Positions 62,903-64,000 of a stretch of 64,000 nt of DNA are shown in pieces. Both the position numbers and the translations under genes were made by a program. Positions within the stretch are counted from its first letter, which is position 1; each line of letters begins with the position of its first letter. The stretch lies in assembly GCF_017873215.1 (NCBI RefSeq), contig NZ_JAGGKA010000017.1, positions 39,757-103,756 of the forward strand, given 5' to 3'. The notes beneath the pieces were generated by a model, which saw nothing but the letters and a program-made list of their open reading frames with translations, searched no databases and was not told the DNA's origin. This DNA comes from Clostridium tetanomorphum (GTDB lineage Bacteria > Bacillota > Clostridia > Clostridiales > Clostridiaceae).

Positions 62903-63878
62903 AGGTTATCAGGAAGAAGTTCTAAAAATATACGAAGATATTCGTAATTTTGAACAAGAATCTCTTGTAAAAAGAAAAGATGAAATAAATAAAAAAGCAC
63001 CTACAATAATAGATATTGAAAAAAAGATTGCTAAACTTTCACTAGAGCTTTCTATAAATATATTAAAAAACAAAGAAAATTTAGAGGAGTATTTAAAAGA
63101 AACTAAAGAAAAAATTACAGATTTAAAGATAAAAAAATCTGAACTTTTAGTTGCTAACGGATATCCTATAGATTTTTTAGAAATACATTATAATTGTACT
63201 AAATGTAAAGATACAGGATTTATAGGACCTTTAAAATGTGAATGTTATAAGAAAAATCTTATAAAAGTTTTGTATAAAAATTCCGAATTAAATTATATAT
63301 TAAAAAGAGATAATTTCGGTAATTTTAATTTTCAATATTTTTCTCCATATAAAAATCCCAATGAACCAGAAAGTCCTAGAAAAAACATTGAAAAAATAAT
63401 GAATGTTGTTTGGAGCTTTATTGAAAATTTTTCTTCTTCTGATGAGAATCTCTTATTCTATGGAGATTCTGGTACAGGAAAAAGTTTTTTAGCTAACTGT
63501 GTTGCCAAAGAATTATTAGACAAAGGACATATGGTAATATATAGAACTGCTGTTGATTTAATTCGAGATCTAAAAGAAATAAAATTTAATTCAGAAGAAT
63601 ATTTAGAGGAACTTCTTATAAATTGTGATCTTCTTATAATTGATGATTTGGGAACAGAATCTTTAAACGAATTTTCTAAAATGGAGTTATTTAATTTATT
63701 AAATAGAAAATTATTAAAAAGAAAAAAAATGCTTATATCCACCAATTTTTCAATAGAAGCCTTATTAAAAACTTACTCTGAAAGAATATCTTCTAGACTC
63801 CTAGGTAATTTTACTTTATGTAAGTTTTATGGTGATGATATAAGAGTAAAAATAAATATGAATAGAAAAAAACAATAA
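62895..63878 (+). CDS. dnaI: Helicase loader ATPase DnaI/DnaC type
   Basis: 327-aa AAA+ protein. An N-terminal helical part is followed by a zinc-binding CTKCKDTGFIGPLKCECY (about 95-112), Walker A YGDSGTGKSFLANC (about 189-202), Walker B LLIIDDLGTE (about 247) and the sensor ISTNFS. It loads the replicative helicase together with the DnaD protein encoded just upstream. Confidence 0.92.
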   Translation: MIKGYQEEVLKIYEDIRNFEQESLVKRKDEINKKAPTIIDIEKKIAKLSLELSINILKNKENLEEYLKETKEKITDLKIKKSELLVANGYPIDFLEIHYNCTKCKDTGFIGPLKCECYKKNLIKVLYKNSELNYILKRDNFGNFNFQYFSPYKNPNEPESPRKNIEKIMNVVWSFIENFSSSDENLLFYGDSGTGKSFLANCVAKELLDKGHMVIYRTAVDLIRDLKEIKFNSEEYLEELLINCDLLIIDDLGTESLNEFSKMELFNLLNRKLLKRKKMLISTNFSIEALLKTYSERISSRLLGNFTLCKFYGDDIRVKINMNRKKQ

Positions 63879-63906
63879 AAAAATACACCTTACTTGGTGT
63901 ATTTTT
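63879..63906. terminator. Bidirectional hairpin between dnaI and tRNA-Asp
   Basis: AAAAATACACC (63879-63889), TTACTT loop, GGTGTATTTTT (63896-63906). Confidence 0.88.
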
Positions 63907-63908
63907 TT

Positions 63909-63985
63909 TGGCGACCCAGAAGGGACTCGAACCCTCGACCTCCGGCGTGACAGGCCGGCACTCTAACCAACTGAGCCACTGGGCC
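63909..63985 (-). tRNA. tRNA-Asp (GTC), CCA encoded
   Basis: 77 bases on the minus strand. Acceptor GGCCCAG pairs with CTGGGTC, D arm GCTCAGTTGGTTAGAGT, anticodon loop CCTGTCACG with GTC, T arm GGTTCGAGTCC, discriminator G and encoded CCA (63911-63909). GC content is far above the flanks, as usual for tRNA. Confidence 0.97.
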
Positions 63986-64000
63986 ATATTATATGGTGGG

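Overview
The window is about 64 kb of low-GC DNA (roughly 28-30 % by eye) from a spore-forming Clostridium-like member of the Firmicutes. The cotJABC spore-coat operon, SigI/RsgI, SAM-I and T-box leaders, AGGAGG-type ribosome binding sites, frequent TTG/GTG starts and the FabK/FabT type of fatty-acid operon all point that way. I cannot fix the species. No CRISPR array, rRNA operon, prophage or intact insertion sequence is visible. The only RNA gene seen besides leader riboswitches is a tRNA-Asp at the right edge.

Layout. 1-4.0 kb: murA, walJ, a GerMN lipoprotein, a SEC-C protein and rlmH (the walJ...rlmH neighbourhood of Firmicutes). 4.0-9.3 kb: a decayed stretch holding fragments of an MBL-fold hydrolase, a radical SAM protein, HxlR and MerR regulators, an IS200-type transposase and a membrane protein, broken by an intact amidohydrolase/TetR pair and by cotJABC. 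9.3-17.4 kb: a Gly/Pro-rich small protein, a hemerythrin pair, an EamA exporter, a dead alanine/Na+ symporter, a thioesterase, surE, sigI-rsgI and a secreted DUF5667-like protein. 17.4-21.9 kb: two divergent SAM-I riboswitches, one driving an M20 amidase and the other the MetNIQ importer. 22-29.8 kb: a TlpA/CcdA redox pair, a GNAT, asnS behind an Asn T-box, an AEC carrier, N5-(carboxyethyl)ornithine synthase, a cold-shock protein, dUTPase and a DUF606 membrane protein.

29.8-45.3 kb: a long run of minus-strand genes that together form a cell-wall sugar recovery system. In order of transcription it has a BadF-type kinase (MurK-like, now a pseudogene), anmK, two paralogous sugar-binding lipoproteins, two permeases, an MsmK-type ATPase, a DUF624 membrane protein, a two-domain GNAT, a PIG-L deacetylase, a serine hydrolase of the AmiE kind, NamZ, NagZ and a second two-domain GNAT. 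Imported or surface-released GlcNAc-MurNAc(-peptide) would be cleaved, trimmed of peptide, (de)acetylated and phosphorylated. A 98-bp MITE sits inside this run, and a second copy lies at 17.4 kb.

45.3-48.4 kb: an intracellular-type subtilisin, ferritin and a LysR regulator. 48.4-59.2 kb: one complete type II fatty-acid synthesis operon (nitronate-monooxygenase-like gene, fabT-like marR, fabH, acpP, fabK, fabD, fabG, fabF, accB, fabZ, accC and a fused accD-accA). A sigma-A promoter with two FabT-type palindromes lies at its head. 59.3-64 kb: a polar amino-acid permease/binding-protein pair without an ATPase, an M23 endopeptidase, a DnaD-DnaI primosomal pair and tRNA-Asp.

The most interesting points are the cell-wall recovery cluster with its broken kinase and inserted MITE, the AccD-AccA fusion, the FabT-box promoter and the divergent pair of S-box leaders. 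I did not find a clearly new type of system.
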